Shown piece by piece: positions 36,929 through 47,283 of a stretch of DNA of 64,000 bases. A model generated the notes under the pieces. It did not search any database. It was not told where the DNA came from and worked only from the letters and a program-made list of their open reading frames with translations. The position numbers and the translations under genes were made by a program. The DNA comes from Croceivirga sp. (GTDB lineage: Bacteria; Bacteroidota; Bacteroidia; Flavobacteriales; Flavobacteriaceae): positions 1 to 64,000 of the forward strand of contig JANQQQ010000004.1 of the NCBI GenBank assembly GCA_028284935.1. Reading direction: 5' to 3'. Within the stretch, counting starts at the first letter, position 1. Each line of letters opens with the position of its first letter.

Positions 36929-37906
36929 ATGAAACAAGCACTGATCCTAGTATTGATTTTAACCACATGTAGCCTTTCTGCACAAAAAATTGATTATTCC
37001 TTTCCTGAAGGCTATGAAAATGAAATATCCCGAAAGGACTACAAGTACTTAGTCGATGAATCGGTCAAAGCAATTTCCAAAAACTATAGAATAGCTTCAA
37101 TACATGAAGGTGTCGTGGAATTGGAGGAAGGGCAGGACTATGCTGCGGTGAACCTCCACAATTTGATTCTAAGATGCGCTCAAATTAGTAAACAGGATTG
37201 GAGCGAATTGATAGTTTCCCATTTTAACAGCATGTATGAATCCATTGAGGCCCGAAAACAACTTGACCCAAGGAAATTTGAAACCCTGGTCGATTATTTC
37301 AGTATTAGAATTTATCAAGAAAGCTATGTCAATCAAAACGGCGGAACGGATAATCTTGTCACCAAAAAACATCTGGACGGAACGGTTTCACTCTTAATGC
37401 TTGATTTACCATCAACCTTCATGCCCATTCAAAAAAACATGTTTGATTTATGGGGTAAAACCGTGGATGAAGTATTCGAAATTGCCCAAAAAAACGTCAA
37501 TAAACAGGAATTTACCAAAGCCACCGAATCCATTGACGTAAAGGACCAAAAAATTGAGATCTATTTTATGGAAAATGAAGATTATGGAGCAAGTCTTGCC
37601 CTTGACCTAAAAAACAACGCCCCGGAATTTGTTGGGGAATGGGGTTCGGTGGTTGCTATTCCAAACAAAGGAATTGTGAACATTTGTAAAGTTTCAAAAG
37701 ACAACCCCGTTGATTTCATTTTGTTTATCGAAAGGTTTAAACCCGTTGTTGAACAATTCCACAATCAACATCCCCAGCCCATTTCTACAGATTTCTATTG
37801 GTATTACAATGGGCAGTTCACTAAAATCAATGTTTTTGACCATAATGGAGAACTAAATGTGATTTCCCCATTGCGATTGACTGAATTAATGTCCAAAAAA
37901 AATTAA
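36929..37906 (+). CDS. DUF1444 family secreted protein
   Basis: MKQALILVLILTTCSLSAQ signal; DFILFIERFKPVVEQFHNQHPQP. Confidence 0.6.
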   Translation: MKQALILVLILTTCSLSAQKIDYSFPEGYENEISRKDYKYLVDESVKAISKNYRIASIHEGVVELEEGQDYAAVNLHNLILRCAQISKQDWSELIVSHFNSMYESIEARKQLDPRKFETLVDYFSIRIYQESYVNQNGGTDNLVTKKHLDGTVSLLMLDLPSTFMPIQKNMFDLWGKTVDEVFEIAQKNVNKQEFTKATESIDVKDQKIEIYFMENEDYGASLALDLKNNAPEFVGEWGSVVAIPNKGIVNICKVSKDNPVDFILFIERFKPVVEQFHNQHPQPISTDFYWYYNGQFTKINVFDHNGELNVISPLRLTELMSKKN

Positions 37907-37927
37907 GAACGAACAACATTGCTACAT

Positions 37928-39391
37928 ATGCGTGCAAACATCAAGAAAAACCATTGGCAGTTGGAAAATACCTACGCCAATTTACCAGCCCTTTTTTTTA
38001 GTCTTCAACATCCCGTGCCGGTGACCAAGCCAAAAATGGTTTGTTTTAACCCAGCGTTGGCCAATGAATTGGGGCTCGAATTCTTATATGGTAAGAAGGA
38101 AAATATAGCCGATTATCTATCCGGAAACAAGATGCCCAATGGCGCCCGGCCTTTGGCGCAAGCCTATGCAGGGCACCAGTTTGGTCATTTTACCATGTTG
38201 GGAGATGGTAGGGCCATTCTATTGGGTGAACAGGTAACGCCTAACGGCAAAAGACTCGATATTCAATTAAAGGGATCGGGGCAAACCCCATACTCCAGAC
38301 GAGGGGACGGTAGGGCCACCTTATATTCCATGCTGCGGGAATACCTCATTAGTGAGTCCATGCATCATTTGGGCATACCTACGAGCCGAAGCTTGGCCGT
38401 AGTTTCGACCGGAGAGCAGGTTTTTCGTGAAACCATACATAACGGAGCCGTGCTTACCCGCGTTGCAAAGAGCCACATACGTGTTGGCACCTTTGAATAC
38501 GCACGTAATTTTGGTACCAAGGAAGATTTGCGAGCGCTTATCACCTATGCTTTAAAACGGCACTATCCCGAAAAAAAGGATGCAGACCATCCCGCTCTTG
38601 AATTGTTAAAAATGGTTATGTATGAACAGATTGACCTAGTTGTTCAATGGATGCGGGTAGGGTTCATCCATGGGGTCATGAACACTGACAACATGAGTAT
38701 AGCCGGTGAGACCATTGACTATGGTCCATGTGCTTTTATGAATGCCTACCATCGTAGGACCGTTTTTAGCTCCATAGACACCAATGGCCGCTACGCCTTT
38801 GATAACCAACCCCTTGTTACGCAGTGGAACCTTACGGCCTTGGCCCAGGCCCTTTTGCCCTTGATTTCAGAAAACCAAGAAAAGGCCATAGGCCTGGCTC
38901 AGGAAGTCATAGATGGATTTCAGCATACCTTTACCGAAAGATGGTATGCCATGATGTTTGGTAAACTCGGTATTTTACATCCTCACGAGGAGGATAAAAA
39001 CCTGGTGGATGAATTGCTCTCCTTAATGGAAGCCCATAATGCTGATTATACCCAAGTATTTTTGGCTTTACAACAGGAGAAGGAATTGTATGGATCACTC
39101 TTCAGGTCGGAGGAATTTAAAGGTTGGATACAACAGTGGAAAAAAAGGCACCTACAGAAAGGGCATAAAGAGTCGAGTTTGGAACTTATGAATACACTCA
39201 ACCCTAAGGTTATCCCTCGTAACCATTGGGTAGAAAATGCCCTGGAAGCCGCAGTTAAAGGAAATATGGCACCTTTTGATGAATTGCTGGTCCTGCTTTC
39301 AAAACCCTATGACAATCTTCCTGATGAACTACAATTTCAACAAATACCTGAAGGTTTTGATGCTCAGTACCAGACCTTTTGCGGCACCTAA
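37928..39391 (+). CDS. selO: Protein adenylyltransferase SelO (YdiU)
   Basis: QAYAGHQFGHFTMLGDGRAILLGE; GSGQTPYSRRGDGRATLYSMLREYLISE; FIHGVMNTDNMSIAGETIDYGPCAFM. Confidence 0.95.
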   Translation: MRANIKKNHWQLENTYANLPALFFSLQHPVPVTKPKMVCFNPALANELGLEFLYGKKENIADYLSGNKMPNGARPLAQAYAGHQFGHFTMLGDGRAILLGEQVTPNGKRLDIQLKGSGQTPYSRRGDGRATLYSMLREYLISESMHHLGIPTSRSLAVVSTGEQVFRETIHNGAVLTRVAKSHIRVGTFEYARNFGTKEDLRALITYALKRHYPEKKDADHPALELLKMVMYEQIDLVVQWMRVGFIHGVMNTDNMSIAGETIDYGPCAFMNAYHRRTVFSSIDTNGRYAFDNQPLVTQWNLTALAQALLPLISENQEKAIGLAQEVIDGFQHTFTERWYAMMFGKLGILHPHEEDKNLVDELLSLMEAHNADYTQVFLALQQEKELYGSLFRSEEFKGWIQQWKKRHLQKGHKESSLELMNTLNPKVIPRNHWVENALEAAVKGNMAPFDELLVLLSKPYDNLPDELQFQQIPEGFDAQYQTFCGT

Positions 39392-39615
39392 ATAAAATAT
39401 TAAGAACAGTAACCCTAAAAACCGAATGCCAAGAAGATGAAAGGTAACTGGAAAATTGAACGCCCTAGCTATAAATAATCATTAAATCAGCTAGATTTTT
39501 GATGGACAATTTCCTCCCCTTTTGTACCTTCCACCTACATCTTTCGGATGCTCGCTGGGAGCATTGAAAAATATTGTGGGGACCATGGGGTCCATCTAGA
39601 AAACGTAGTGAAAAA

Positions 39616-39975
39616 ATGAAACCAAAAGAAGTAATTAAAGAATGGGTCAAGACCTTTAATGAGGGAAATGCCCAAAAGATTTCGGAATTTTATCATGATG
39701 ACGCAATTAATCATCAAGTGACTAATCCACCTGTTGTTGGAAAAGCTGCCATCCGAGAAATGTTTGAGCGTGAATTTAAGGAAGCAGATATGACCTGTAT
39801 CATCGAGAATATTTTTGAGGATAAGGAATGGGGAATCTTGGAATGGAAAGATCCCTTGGGACTGCGGGGTTGTGGATTTTTTCAAATGGAGCACGGGAAA
39901 ATTAAATTTCAAAGGGGGTACTGGGACAAACTATCTTTTTTAAGACAGCATAAATTACCTATCACGACGGAGTAA
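39616..39975 (+). CDS. SnoaL/NTF2-like protein
   Basis: VKTFNEGNAQKISEFYHDDAINHQV. Confidence 0.8.
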   Translation: MKPKEVIKEWVKTFNEGNAQKISEFYHDDAINHQVTNPPVVGKAAIREMFEREFKEADMTCIIENIFEDKEWGILEWKDPLGLRGCGFFQMEHGKIKFQRGYWDKLSFLRQHKLPITTE

Positions 39976-40151
39976 ATGGTAAGCAACCCAAACAAGCTAA
40001 AGTTTGGTGTTATTTGATGACTTCCGAAGTAATAAAATAGGCACATAGGATTGGTTTCCACCATGGGACTGTTCCGTTAAATGATTCCAGACCCAAATTG
40101 CGGTGAGGCCAGTTGACGTAATTAGAGTATTAATCTGTTAGGACATAAACA

Positions 40152-41600
40152 CTGAGACTTAGTTTTTACATCATTATCATTTCCTCTTTTTTAAGTTGTT
40201 CGGAAACGAAAACGCATCAAAATATTCCTGCAAGCCATCTTCAAAACACTTTTTTAAAAGATGTCAACACAACCCATCCAGAAATCCAGGGAGTTTGGAA
40301 GTCCATTGGCAATGGATATTATCTGGAAGTTCAAAAGGATAGTATTTTATTGCATAGTTATACCAATAACAGCTGCTATAAAGAAAAGAACGACTATTTG
40401 GAGGGTCTATTGAATTCTCAAAGCCAGTTTATCCTCCGGGAAGATACGCTTGGAATTTACCTTACCGATTTTGGCGACAAAACCCAAATCCTACAAACAA
40501 AAAAAGACTTTATCAGAGTTCATGGACTTCCCGAAAACTGTGTCGGATTTTCTGAGATGACAAAACTAAGCCCTAGGGAACTCTTTAAACTATATATGGA
40601 TACCATGCAGGAAAACTATGCCTTCAGAGATGTCCGAAATCTTAATTGGAAGGTGTTATTTGAGCAGTATAAGGATAGTATATCAACCCATGGGGAAGCA
40701 CTTTTCAAGACCATGGGTAAAATCGCGACATTGACAAAGGACCAACATACAAAGGTCATTTCAAAGACTGGGGAAGCTTTGCAATATCGTGTTACACCGT
40801 CGGCAGAAATTGTAAGGGAAGCCTTTGGGGAGCAATCAGAAATAGAAGACCGCAACACCTTTTTTAATACATTCTTTGCAACAAATTACAGGAATATATC
40901 GGACAGCTTATTACAGGGAAAAGGGCAAAAAGTAGCCAATGATAAAATAGAATGGGGACCTTTAAATCAAAACATTGGCTATATCAATATTTTTTCGTTT
41001 GCGGGTTATCTTGATAAAGAATTTACCAGAAAGCAACAGATTGATAGCCTTAATGTAATCATGCAGGATATTATTGCAACCTTTGAGTATAAAGATGTTA
41101 TCATTATTGACATCAGTTTTAATTTTGGTGGATATGATGCCACTGCCCTTACCATAGCGAGTTATTTTACTGATGTTCCGGTCTTGTCACATACCTCCCA
41201 AGTTTTCCATAGCGGTTCTTTTTATGATGAGGATGAGGTAATGGTCCATCCTGCTGAATCAAAAACCTTTACAAAGCCGGTTTATGTACTTATGACGGAT
41301 ATCAGCAGAAGTGCTGCAGAGGGTTTTGTCATGATGATGGGAGCATTGCCCAATGTCCAACTTGTTGGAACAAATACCTTGGGAACACTATCCGGTATGC
41401 TGGGAAAGTCGATAGGTGATTTTTATACCACCTATTCCAATCAAAAATTGGTTGATCCACATGGCCGTTCTTTTGAGGCTTCGGGTGTTCCACCTGATAT
41501 TAAGTTAAGTGTCTTTAAGAAAGAAGCTATATTTCAAAGCCATAAAAATACAGTGAATCATATGATAAAAATGATTGAGGAAAGTAAAAATGGCCGTTGA
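40152..41600 (+). CDS. S41 family peptidase lipoprotein (upstream frame open to a CTG; no canonical start)
   Basis: Frame from CTG reads LRLSFYIIIISSFLSC (lipobox); C-terminal S41 fold with VLMTDISRSAAEGFVMMMGALPNVQLVGTNTLGTLS. Confidence 0.65.
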   Translation: MRLSFYIIIISSFLSCSETKTHQNIPASHLQNTFLKDVNTTHPEIQGVWKSIGNGYYLEVQKDSILLHSYTNNSCYKEKNDYLEGLLNSQSQFILREDTLGIYLTDFGDKTQILQTKKDFIRVHGLPENCVGFSEMTKLSPRELFKLYMDTMQENYAFRDVRNLNWKVLFEQYKDSISTHGEALFKTMGKIATLTKDQHTKVISKTGEALQYRVTPSAEIVREAFGEQSEIEDRNTFFNTFFATNYRNISDSLLQGKGQKVANDKIEWGPLNQNIGYINIFSFAGYLDKEFTRKQQIDSLNVIMQDIIATFEYKDVIIIDISFNFGGYDATALTIASYFTDVPVLSHTSQVFHSGSFYDEDEVMVHPAESKTFTKPVYVLMTDISRSAAEGFVMMMGALPNVQLVGTNTLGTLSGMLGKSIGDFYTTYSNQKLVDPHGRSFEASGVPPDIKLSVFKKEAIFQSHKNTVNHMIKMIEESKNGR

Positions 41601-41859
41601 CGGGAACCATATTTATAGCTAATCACCCAAACACGCTCCTATCAACGGTGAAAACCAACACCCCCAGTTTCATCGTAATTTTCTTTCTAAAATACCCGAA
41701 GTATAAATGCCACTCAATTGCACTTCGAATTATTAAAGATTAATTTTGAAGCACTGTTATTCTTGTGAAGAATAGATCCTATGGGAGACCCAATACCACA
41801 ATGACCATCATGGCGATTTTTAATTTTAATGCCGTTTCATCGCAATAAAGTATTTGTTA

Positions 41860-43065
41860 ATGAGCATATCAAAAAAAGTACCTATTGTCATTCTCAATGG
41901 ATTCCTCGGATCGGGAAAAACAACACTTTTTAGAAACCTTCTTGCGCAGGCAAATAAGAAGAACATACGGGTAGGTGCCATTGTAAATGACATGAGCGAG
42001 CTGGATGTAGATGGTGAATTGTTGGGTATAACCGATATCGTTGAGGAAGATAACAGTATCTTGGAATCCATTCACTCCTGTGTTCTGAGCAGCAAAAAGG
42101 GCATACAAGAACTTGATAGGTCACTGAAAAGATTGCTGTCCAATCAACGTCCAGAATTAATCGTCATTGAAACTTCTGGAAGTGGCCATCCTATGCCCCT
42201 CGTCAACTATTTCAAAGATAACACGGCGGTCCGGCTTACGGGAGTCTTTGTACTTGTCGATAGCTTGATGTTGGCCCACGATTACAATTATGGTGAACTT
42301 TTGGTACCAAAAATGCAAAACAACCTGGCACGGAACAGCAGGGATACGGTAAACTTATTGGTAGAACAGATACTGTTTTGCAGCCATCTTCTCTTTACTA
42401 AAGCAGACCGCATCAACAAAGAGAAACTGCCGCATATGGCATCCTTTATTCAAAGTATCAACCCCTTTGTATCAACGCATTCCGTACACTTTGGGAAACT
42501 GGATATTGACTCCTTATTTGAACTTCAAGAATACGATTACCACAGGGTAGCCCAATTAATTGAGGAGTTACAACCGGTATTGGCAGCTGAAGAACAGCAC
42601 GAGAGACCCTATGATTTGGCAACTAGGGTCATCAAAGATGACCGACCATTTCACCCCCAGCGCCTTTGGGAGGTCTGCCATCAATACTTGGATAAGCGAA
42701 TTTATCGTAGCAAAGGGTTCTTTTGGCTGGCCAGCCGGGACAAATATTCCCTATTGTGGAATCAGGCTGCAGGCAGCATTAGTCTGGAAATCATTGGATC
42801 CTGGCAGTCAGGTATCGTAGAAGATAGGAATCACGGTCTTACAGAAATGGAAATACAACTTTTGGAAGAAAGACTTTCAAAAGAATCGGGTCGCTTTGGA
42901 GATCGTCATTGCGACCTTACCGTAATCGGTGATAAAACCCAAGTGGACCCATTTACAAATGCGTTAAGATCCTGTTTTCTAACAGAGGAAGAAATAGCAC
43001 TCTGGAAAAATGGTCATCCGTTTGATGACCCTTGGCCTAAAAATTTAGTGAAAATGGTGAATTGA
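41860..43065 (+). CDS. COG0523/CobW-like GTP-binding protein
   Basis: Walker A GFLGSGKTTL; IVNDMSELDVD; CobW C-terminal domain. Confidence 0.88.
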   Translation: MSISKKVPIVILNGFLGSGKTTLFRNLLAQANKKNIRVGAIVNDMSELDVDGELLGITDIVEEDNSILESIHSCVLSSKKGIQELDRSLKRLLSNQRPELIVIETSGSGHPMPLVNYFKDNTAVRLTGVFVLVDSLMLAHDYNYGELLVPKMQNNLARNSRDTVNLLVEQILFCSHLLFTKADRINKEKLPHMASFIQSINPFVSTHSVHFGKLDIDSLFELQEYDYHRVAQLIEELQPVLAAEEQHERPYDLATRVIKDDRPFHPQRLWEVCHQYLDKRIYRSKGFFWLASRDKYSLLWNQAAGSISLEIIGSWQSGIVEDRNHGLTEMEIQLLEERLSKESGRFGDRHCDLTVIGDKTQVDPFTNALRSCFLTEEEIALWKNGHPFDDPWPKNLVKMVN

Positions 43066-43285
43066 ACCCTTAAATGGCAACTGATTGGGATTTATAGTTG
43101 CCTTTATCGCTTGAAGATGGTATGCTATTGCTTTCTTGTTACCTTTAAACTTTATGCCCAAGTCTGCTGGAAGTAAATCAGGCAATCCCAAGCATTACCT
43201 TTTGCAAAAAAGGAACTGTGAAGAATCAAAGCAGTGGTTCTTGAAAATTAGGCTTAATTAATGAAAAAATAGATACTCATCCCAT

Positions 43286-43657
43286 ATGAAGGTAACACCG
43301 GAAAAAAATGAACAAATTGCAAAAATGACCTTCTCATCCATTTATCCCCATTACGTGAATAAAGTGGAGAAGAAAGGGAGAACCATACAGGAACTGCACC
43401 AAGTGATTGAGTGGTTGACCGGATTTGATGAAGATAGTTTGCAAAAGCTTATCGAAGAACAGGTTACTTTTGAAACGTTTTTTCAAAAGGCGGAATTACA
43501 TCCCAATGCACATCTTATCAAAGGAGTGATCTGTGGTTACCGAATTGAAGAAATAGAAGACGAATTTGAGTTGTATAGAAAATGTAGGTATTTGGATAAG
43601 TTAGTTGATGAGTTGGCCAAGGGTCGAAAAATGGAAAAAATTCTACGAAAGGAATAA
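43286..43657 (+). CDS. DUF2200 family protein
   Basis: FSSIYPHYVNKVEKKGRTIQELHQVIEWLTGF; MEKILR end. Confidence 0.85.
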   Translation: MKVTPEKNEQIAKMTFSSIYPHYVNKVEKKGRTIQELHQVIEWLTGFDEDSLQKLIEEQVTFETFFQKAELHPNAHLIKGVICGYRIEEIEDEFELYRKCRYLDKLVDELAKGRKMEKILRKE

Positions 43658-43666
43658 GCAGTAGCC

Positions 43667-44209
43667 ATGCAGCCTTTCATCAGTTTTGAGACGGAACGTC
43701 TTCTTATACGCCCAACAACCGTTGAGGATGCCCCATTTATCCTAAGATTGATGAACACTCCAAAGTGGCTGAAGTTCATTGGTGATCGAAATATAAAAAC
43801 CCTGGAAAACGCCCAAACCTATATTGTCGCCAAAATGATCCCACAATTACAACAATTGGGATATTCCAATTATACAATGGTTAGAAAAGCAGACACGAAA
43901 AAAATAGGAAGTTGTGGATTGTACGATCGGGAAGGGCTGGATGGAATTGATCTGGGGTTTGCTCTTTTACCAGAATATGAAGGTCAAGGTTATGCTTTTG
44001 AAGCCTCAGATCGGCTGGCGCGAGCCGCTATCCAAGAGTTTGGTCTAACTCGTTTAACCGCAATAACCACAAAAAACAATAAGGGTTCCCAACACCTCTT
44101 AAAGAAGCTCCAATTTAAATTGGCAGATACTGTCATCTTGCCCAATGATACGGAAGAGTTACTTCTTTTTTGTTTAAAAAAGACCCCTAATTCAGGCGGC
44201 ATGGAGTGA
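43667..44209 (+). CDS. GNAT N-acetyltransferase
   Basis: ETERLLIRPTTVEDAPFILRLMNTPKWLKFIGDR; GYAFEASDRLARAAIQEFGLTRLTAIT. Confidence 0.9.
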   Translation: MQPFISFETERLLIRPTTVEDAPFILRLMNTPKWLKFIGDRNIKTLENAQTYIVAKMIPQLQQLGYSNYTMVRKADTKKIGSCGLYDREGLDGIDLGFALLPEYEGQGYAFEASDRLARAAIQEFGLTRLTAITTKNNKGSQHLLKKLQFKLADTVILPNDTEELLLFCLKKTPNSGGME

Positions 44210-44245
44210 TGGAACTTTCTGATGCGGGTCCCCCTAAAAACAAAA

Positions 44246-44278
44246 CCCACCCTTAAAGGTTTAAGGATGGGAAAAAAA
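44246..44278. terminator. Probable bidirectional terminator (cccaccctta..taaggatggg)
   Basis: Inverted repeat between convergent GNAT and dnaJ genes, A/T tract. Confidence 0.55.
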
Positions 44279-44372
44279 TTGCTATGAAAAAGAAAATTAG
44301 ATACTGGTCAACAGTATCAATGTCAAATATACGTTTTTTCGTTAAACAAAACGGATTTTATCGATAGTATTC

Positions 44373-45485
44373 CTATGAGAACATATCTTTAACCTTTTCA
44401 AAGAAGGATTTATCCGATTTTTCCGGTCTGGGGACAAAATTCTCATCGTTTTGCATACGCTCAAAAAATTCACGTTGCTCCCTTGTCAACTCCTTTGGAG
44501 TCCAAACGTTTACGTGGACCAAAAGGTCGCCACTGCCGTAGCCATTCAAACTTTGGATACCTTTACCTCGTAATCTCAAGATTTTTCCCGATTGTATTCC
44601 CGGTTCCAGTTTTATTCGCACCTTACCCCCCACGGTGTCAATTTCCTTGGAGCTGCCTAAAACCGCTTCAGAGATACTGATGTATAAATCATAATGAAGG
44701 TTATCCCCTTCCCGTTTTAGCGTTGAATGTTCTTCAGTTTCTATGGCCACCAATAAATCCCCCGGAATACCATTTCCTGGAGCCCCATTGCCTTTTCCAG
44801 ACACCTTTAGTTGCATACCATCTTCCACACCGGGTGGAATTTTGATGGAAACGGTTTCTTCAACTGTTTTGAGACCATGGGTATCGGCACCACTGGGTCG
44901 ATGGTCGATTACCTGACCCGTACCACCACAAGTACTACAGGTAGTGGAAGTTTGCATACGTCCCAAAATGGTATTGGCAATCTTGGTTACTTGACCACTT
45001 CCCCCACAGGTAGGACAGGTTTTATAGGTTACGCCATCTGCCTGAAGTTTGCGTTTCACCTTGACTTTTTTCTCAACGCCATTGGCCACTTCTTCCAAGG
45101 TGAGTTTCACACGAATCCTTAGATTACTACCCTTAACCCGACGTTGGCCTCCACCGAAGCCCCCAAAACCGCTAAAGCCACCACCGAAGGCACTACCAAA
45201 GATATCCCCAAATTGACTGAAGATATCTTCCATATTCATTCCTCCACCGCCAAAGCCACCGCCCTCAAAGGCAGCATGCCCAAACTGGTCGTATTTGGCT
45301 TTCTTGTCAGGGTCACTCAAAACCTCGTACGCTTCAGCCGCTTTCTTAAACATTTCTTCGGCTTTGGCATCCCCAGGGTTTTTATCGGGGTGGTATTCCA
45401 GCGCTTTTTTGCGATAGGCTTTTTTGATTTCCGCCGCGGAAGCTCCCTTGGATACCCCTAATATGTCATAATAGTCTTCTTTCAT
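44373..45485 (-). CDS. dnaJ: Chaperone DnaJ
   Basis: J domain with [13 protein letters not shown] zinc repeats (reduced set). Confidence 0.95.
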   Translation of the reverse strand: MKEDYYDILGVSKGASAAEIKKAYRKKALEYHPDKNPGDAKAEEMFKKAAEAYEVLSDPDKKAKYDQFGHAAFEGGGFGGGGMNMEDIFSQFGDIFGSAFGGGFSGFGGFGGGQRRVKGSNLRIRVKLTLEEVANGVEKKVKVKRKLQADGVTYKTCPTCGGSGQVTKIANTILGRMQTSTTCSTCGGTGQVIDHRPSGADTHGLKTVEETVSIKIPPGVEDGMQLKVSGKGNGAPGNGIPGDLLVAIETEEHSTLKREGDNLHYDLYISISEAVLGSSKEIDTVGGKVRIKLEPGIQSGKILRLRGKGIQSLNGYGSGDLLVHVNVWTPKELTREQREFFERMQNDENFVPRPEKSDKSFFEKVKDMFS

Positions 45486-45491
45486 AATGCC

Positions 45492-46061
45492 TTAATTCCC
45501 AACTACTACCTTGGGGTGTCTTATAATACGGTCACCCAGTTTAAAGCCTTTTTCAATGACATCAATTACTTTTCCCTTTAACTTTTTGTTGGGGGCAGGT
45601 ATTTGGGTAACGGCGTCGTGGATTTCTGCATCGAAAGTATCTCCTTCACCCACTTCAATTTCTTCAAGACCTTTTGTTTTTAATGTTTCACGGAATTTGG
45701 TATTGATAAGCTCAACACCCTTCAACAATTCCTTTTCCTCCGTTTTTGCTATTTCCTTTAGAGCGCGATCAAAATCGTCCATAACAGGTAATAGGGATAC
45801 CATAACCTCCTGTCCAGCGGTTTTAAAAAGATCCATTCGTTCTTTTGACGTACGCTTTTTAAAGTTCTCGAACTCCGCGAACAACCGCAAAAATTTATCC
45901 TTTTCCTTGGCCAGTTCTTCCTTTAATTGCTCTTCTTCCGAAAGCGGTTCCTTATCCTCCATTTCATTGCTCACCTCTTCCCCGTTAAGCTCGGTCGCAT
46001 CCACGGATTGTTGTTCCCCATGGGTTTCCTCCATTTCCTGAACCTTACTTTTTTTGCTCAT
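45492..46061 (-). CDS. grpE: Nucleotide exchange factor GrpE
   Basis: FAEFENFKKRTSKERMDLFKTAGQEVMVSLLPVMDDFDRAL. Confidence 0.95.
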   Translation of the reverse strand: MSKKSKVQEMEETHGEQQSVDATELNGEEVSNEMEDKEPLSEEEQLKEELAKEKDKFLRLFAEFENFKKRTSKERMDLFKTAGQEVMVSLLPVMDDFDRALKEIAKTEEKELLKGVELINTKFRETLKTKGLEEIEVGEGDTFDAEIHDAVTQIPAPNKKLKGKVIDVIEKGFKLGDRIIRHPKVVVGN

Positions 46062-46152
46062 TATTCTCTATTCTTTTAAAGTTGCTTAAAAGGTGGCAAA
46101 AGTACTGCCATTCCCTAAATAAATGTCAAAATGTCATTGGATTCCATAAAAA

Positions 46153-46172
46153 AATCCGCCAAAAGGCGGATT
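46153..46172 (-). terminator. Stem-loop aatccgcc-aaaa-ggcggatt
   Basis: 8-bp perfect stem downstream of the 46198-47160 gene. Confidence 0.65.
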
Positions 46173-46197
46173 ATGATTTATCAACGTACACCAGCGG

Positions 46198-47160
46198 TCA
46201 ACTATAATTCTGTTCGTAAGTAGGTTCCATGGTTTTCTCCTCGCAAGCGGCTCCATCGTAAAAACTCTCAAGCGCCTTGCATATGTTCTTGTAATTGAAC
46301 GTAAAACCCTTTTTTTCGATGCGTTTACTGCTCACCCGTTGACTAGCAAATAACAGGTAGGCCATTTCACCCAAGAGAAGCTCCATCATAACCTTGGGTA
46401 CATTGGGCAGAAATAAAGGTTTTTTTAACACCTTGGCCAATTCTTTGGTCAATTTTGCATTGGTCACTGGGTTGGGCGCTACTCCGTTAAAAGTCCCTTC
46501 CAAGCCCTTTTCAAGGACAAAAAGGAACATACGGGCCAAATCGTTGATATGAATCCAAGATTGCCATTGTTGTCCACTGCCAAAAGCAGCCCCTACATAA
46601 TTATTTATGGGCTGAACCATTTTTGGCAATGCACCACCTTGGTCGGAAAGCACCAAACCGATCCTGATTTTGGAGACTTTAAAATCAAATGTTTTGAACG
46701 AATCAATTTCTTTCTCCCATGCTTGAACGACCTCACCTAAAAAGCTATCATCAACCGCGGTTTCACCTTCTTCATAAAATGTGGTCAACGAATTGGGGTA
46801 AATTCCAATGGCAGAAGCTGAAATAAAGGCTCCTACTGAATGGTCTTTGGCATTCTCAAGTCCTTTTCTTAGGGTTTTCAAGCTATCCAATCGGCTGTTT
46901 AAAACTTCCTTTTTATAGGATACTGTCCATTTTTTGGAAATGGTAGCTCCAGCAAGATTAACAATCGCAGTAACCCCCTCCAAGGACTTTTCGTCAATTT
47001 GATTTAAAGAGGGATCCCAGTAGAAGCCATGATACCCTTCTTCAGAAACAATTTTATCCCTGTTGGTGGTCAAGTAATGAACCGGTACACCATATTGTTT
47101 TAGCTCCCTCACCAAAGCTTGCCCCACTAGCCCAGTGGCACCAGTTATCAATACCTTCAT
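46198..47160 (-). CDS. TIGR01777 family NAD-dependent epimerase
   Basis: VLITGATGLVGQALVRELKQYG; ISASAIGIYP; SWIHINDLARMFLFVLEKGLEGTFNGVAPNPVTN. Confidence 0.93.
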   Translation of the reverse strand: MKVLITGATGLVGQALVRELKQYGVPVHYLTTNRDKIVSEEGYHGFYWDPSLNQIDEKSLEGVTAIVNLAGATISKKWTVSYKKEVLNSRLDSLKTLRKGLENAKDHSVGAFISASAIGIYPNSLTTFYEEGETAVDDSFLGEVVQAWEKEIDSFKTFDFKVSKIRIGLVLSDQGGALPKMVQPINNYVGAAFGSGQQWQSWIHINDLARMFLFVLEKGLEGTFNGVAPNPVTNAKLTKELAKVLKKPLFLPNVPKVMMELLLGEMAYLLFASQRVSSKRIEKKGFTFNYKNICKALESFYDGAACEEKTMEPTYEQNYS

Positions 47161-47283
47161 GCTACATCATTTTTACAAATGTAAAGGTTTGAACTGTCTG
47201 GTTTCCAAGTATTAAAACCGATTTAACAGTCTTGTTCAACTTTTAACGTTGTATTGGGGTCACGTAAATTACACCTCACCTTT

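Noticed and set aside
167-37764. Minus-strand ORFs across the array (e.g. 1124..1450, 6915..7238, 31570..31809)
   Set aside because: They are antisense to better + strand genes or lie inside attC-like sites; no signal peptide or family motif.
37907-37935. attC-like motif between DUF1444 and selO (gaacaacattgctacat)
   Set aside because: Only a partial R''-L'' resemblance in a 12-bp intergene; no L'/R' partner.
44811-46041. Plus-strand ORFs opposite dnaJ/grpE and opposite icmF (58041..61312)
   Set aside because: Mirror frames of strongly recognised minus-strand genes.
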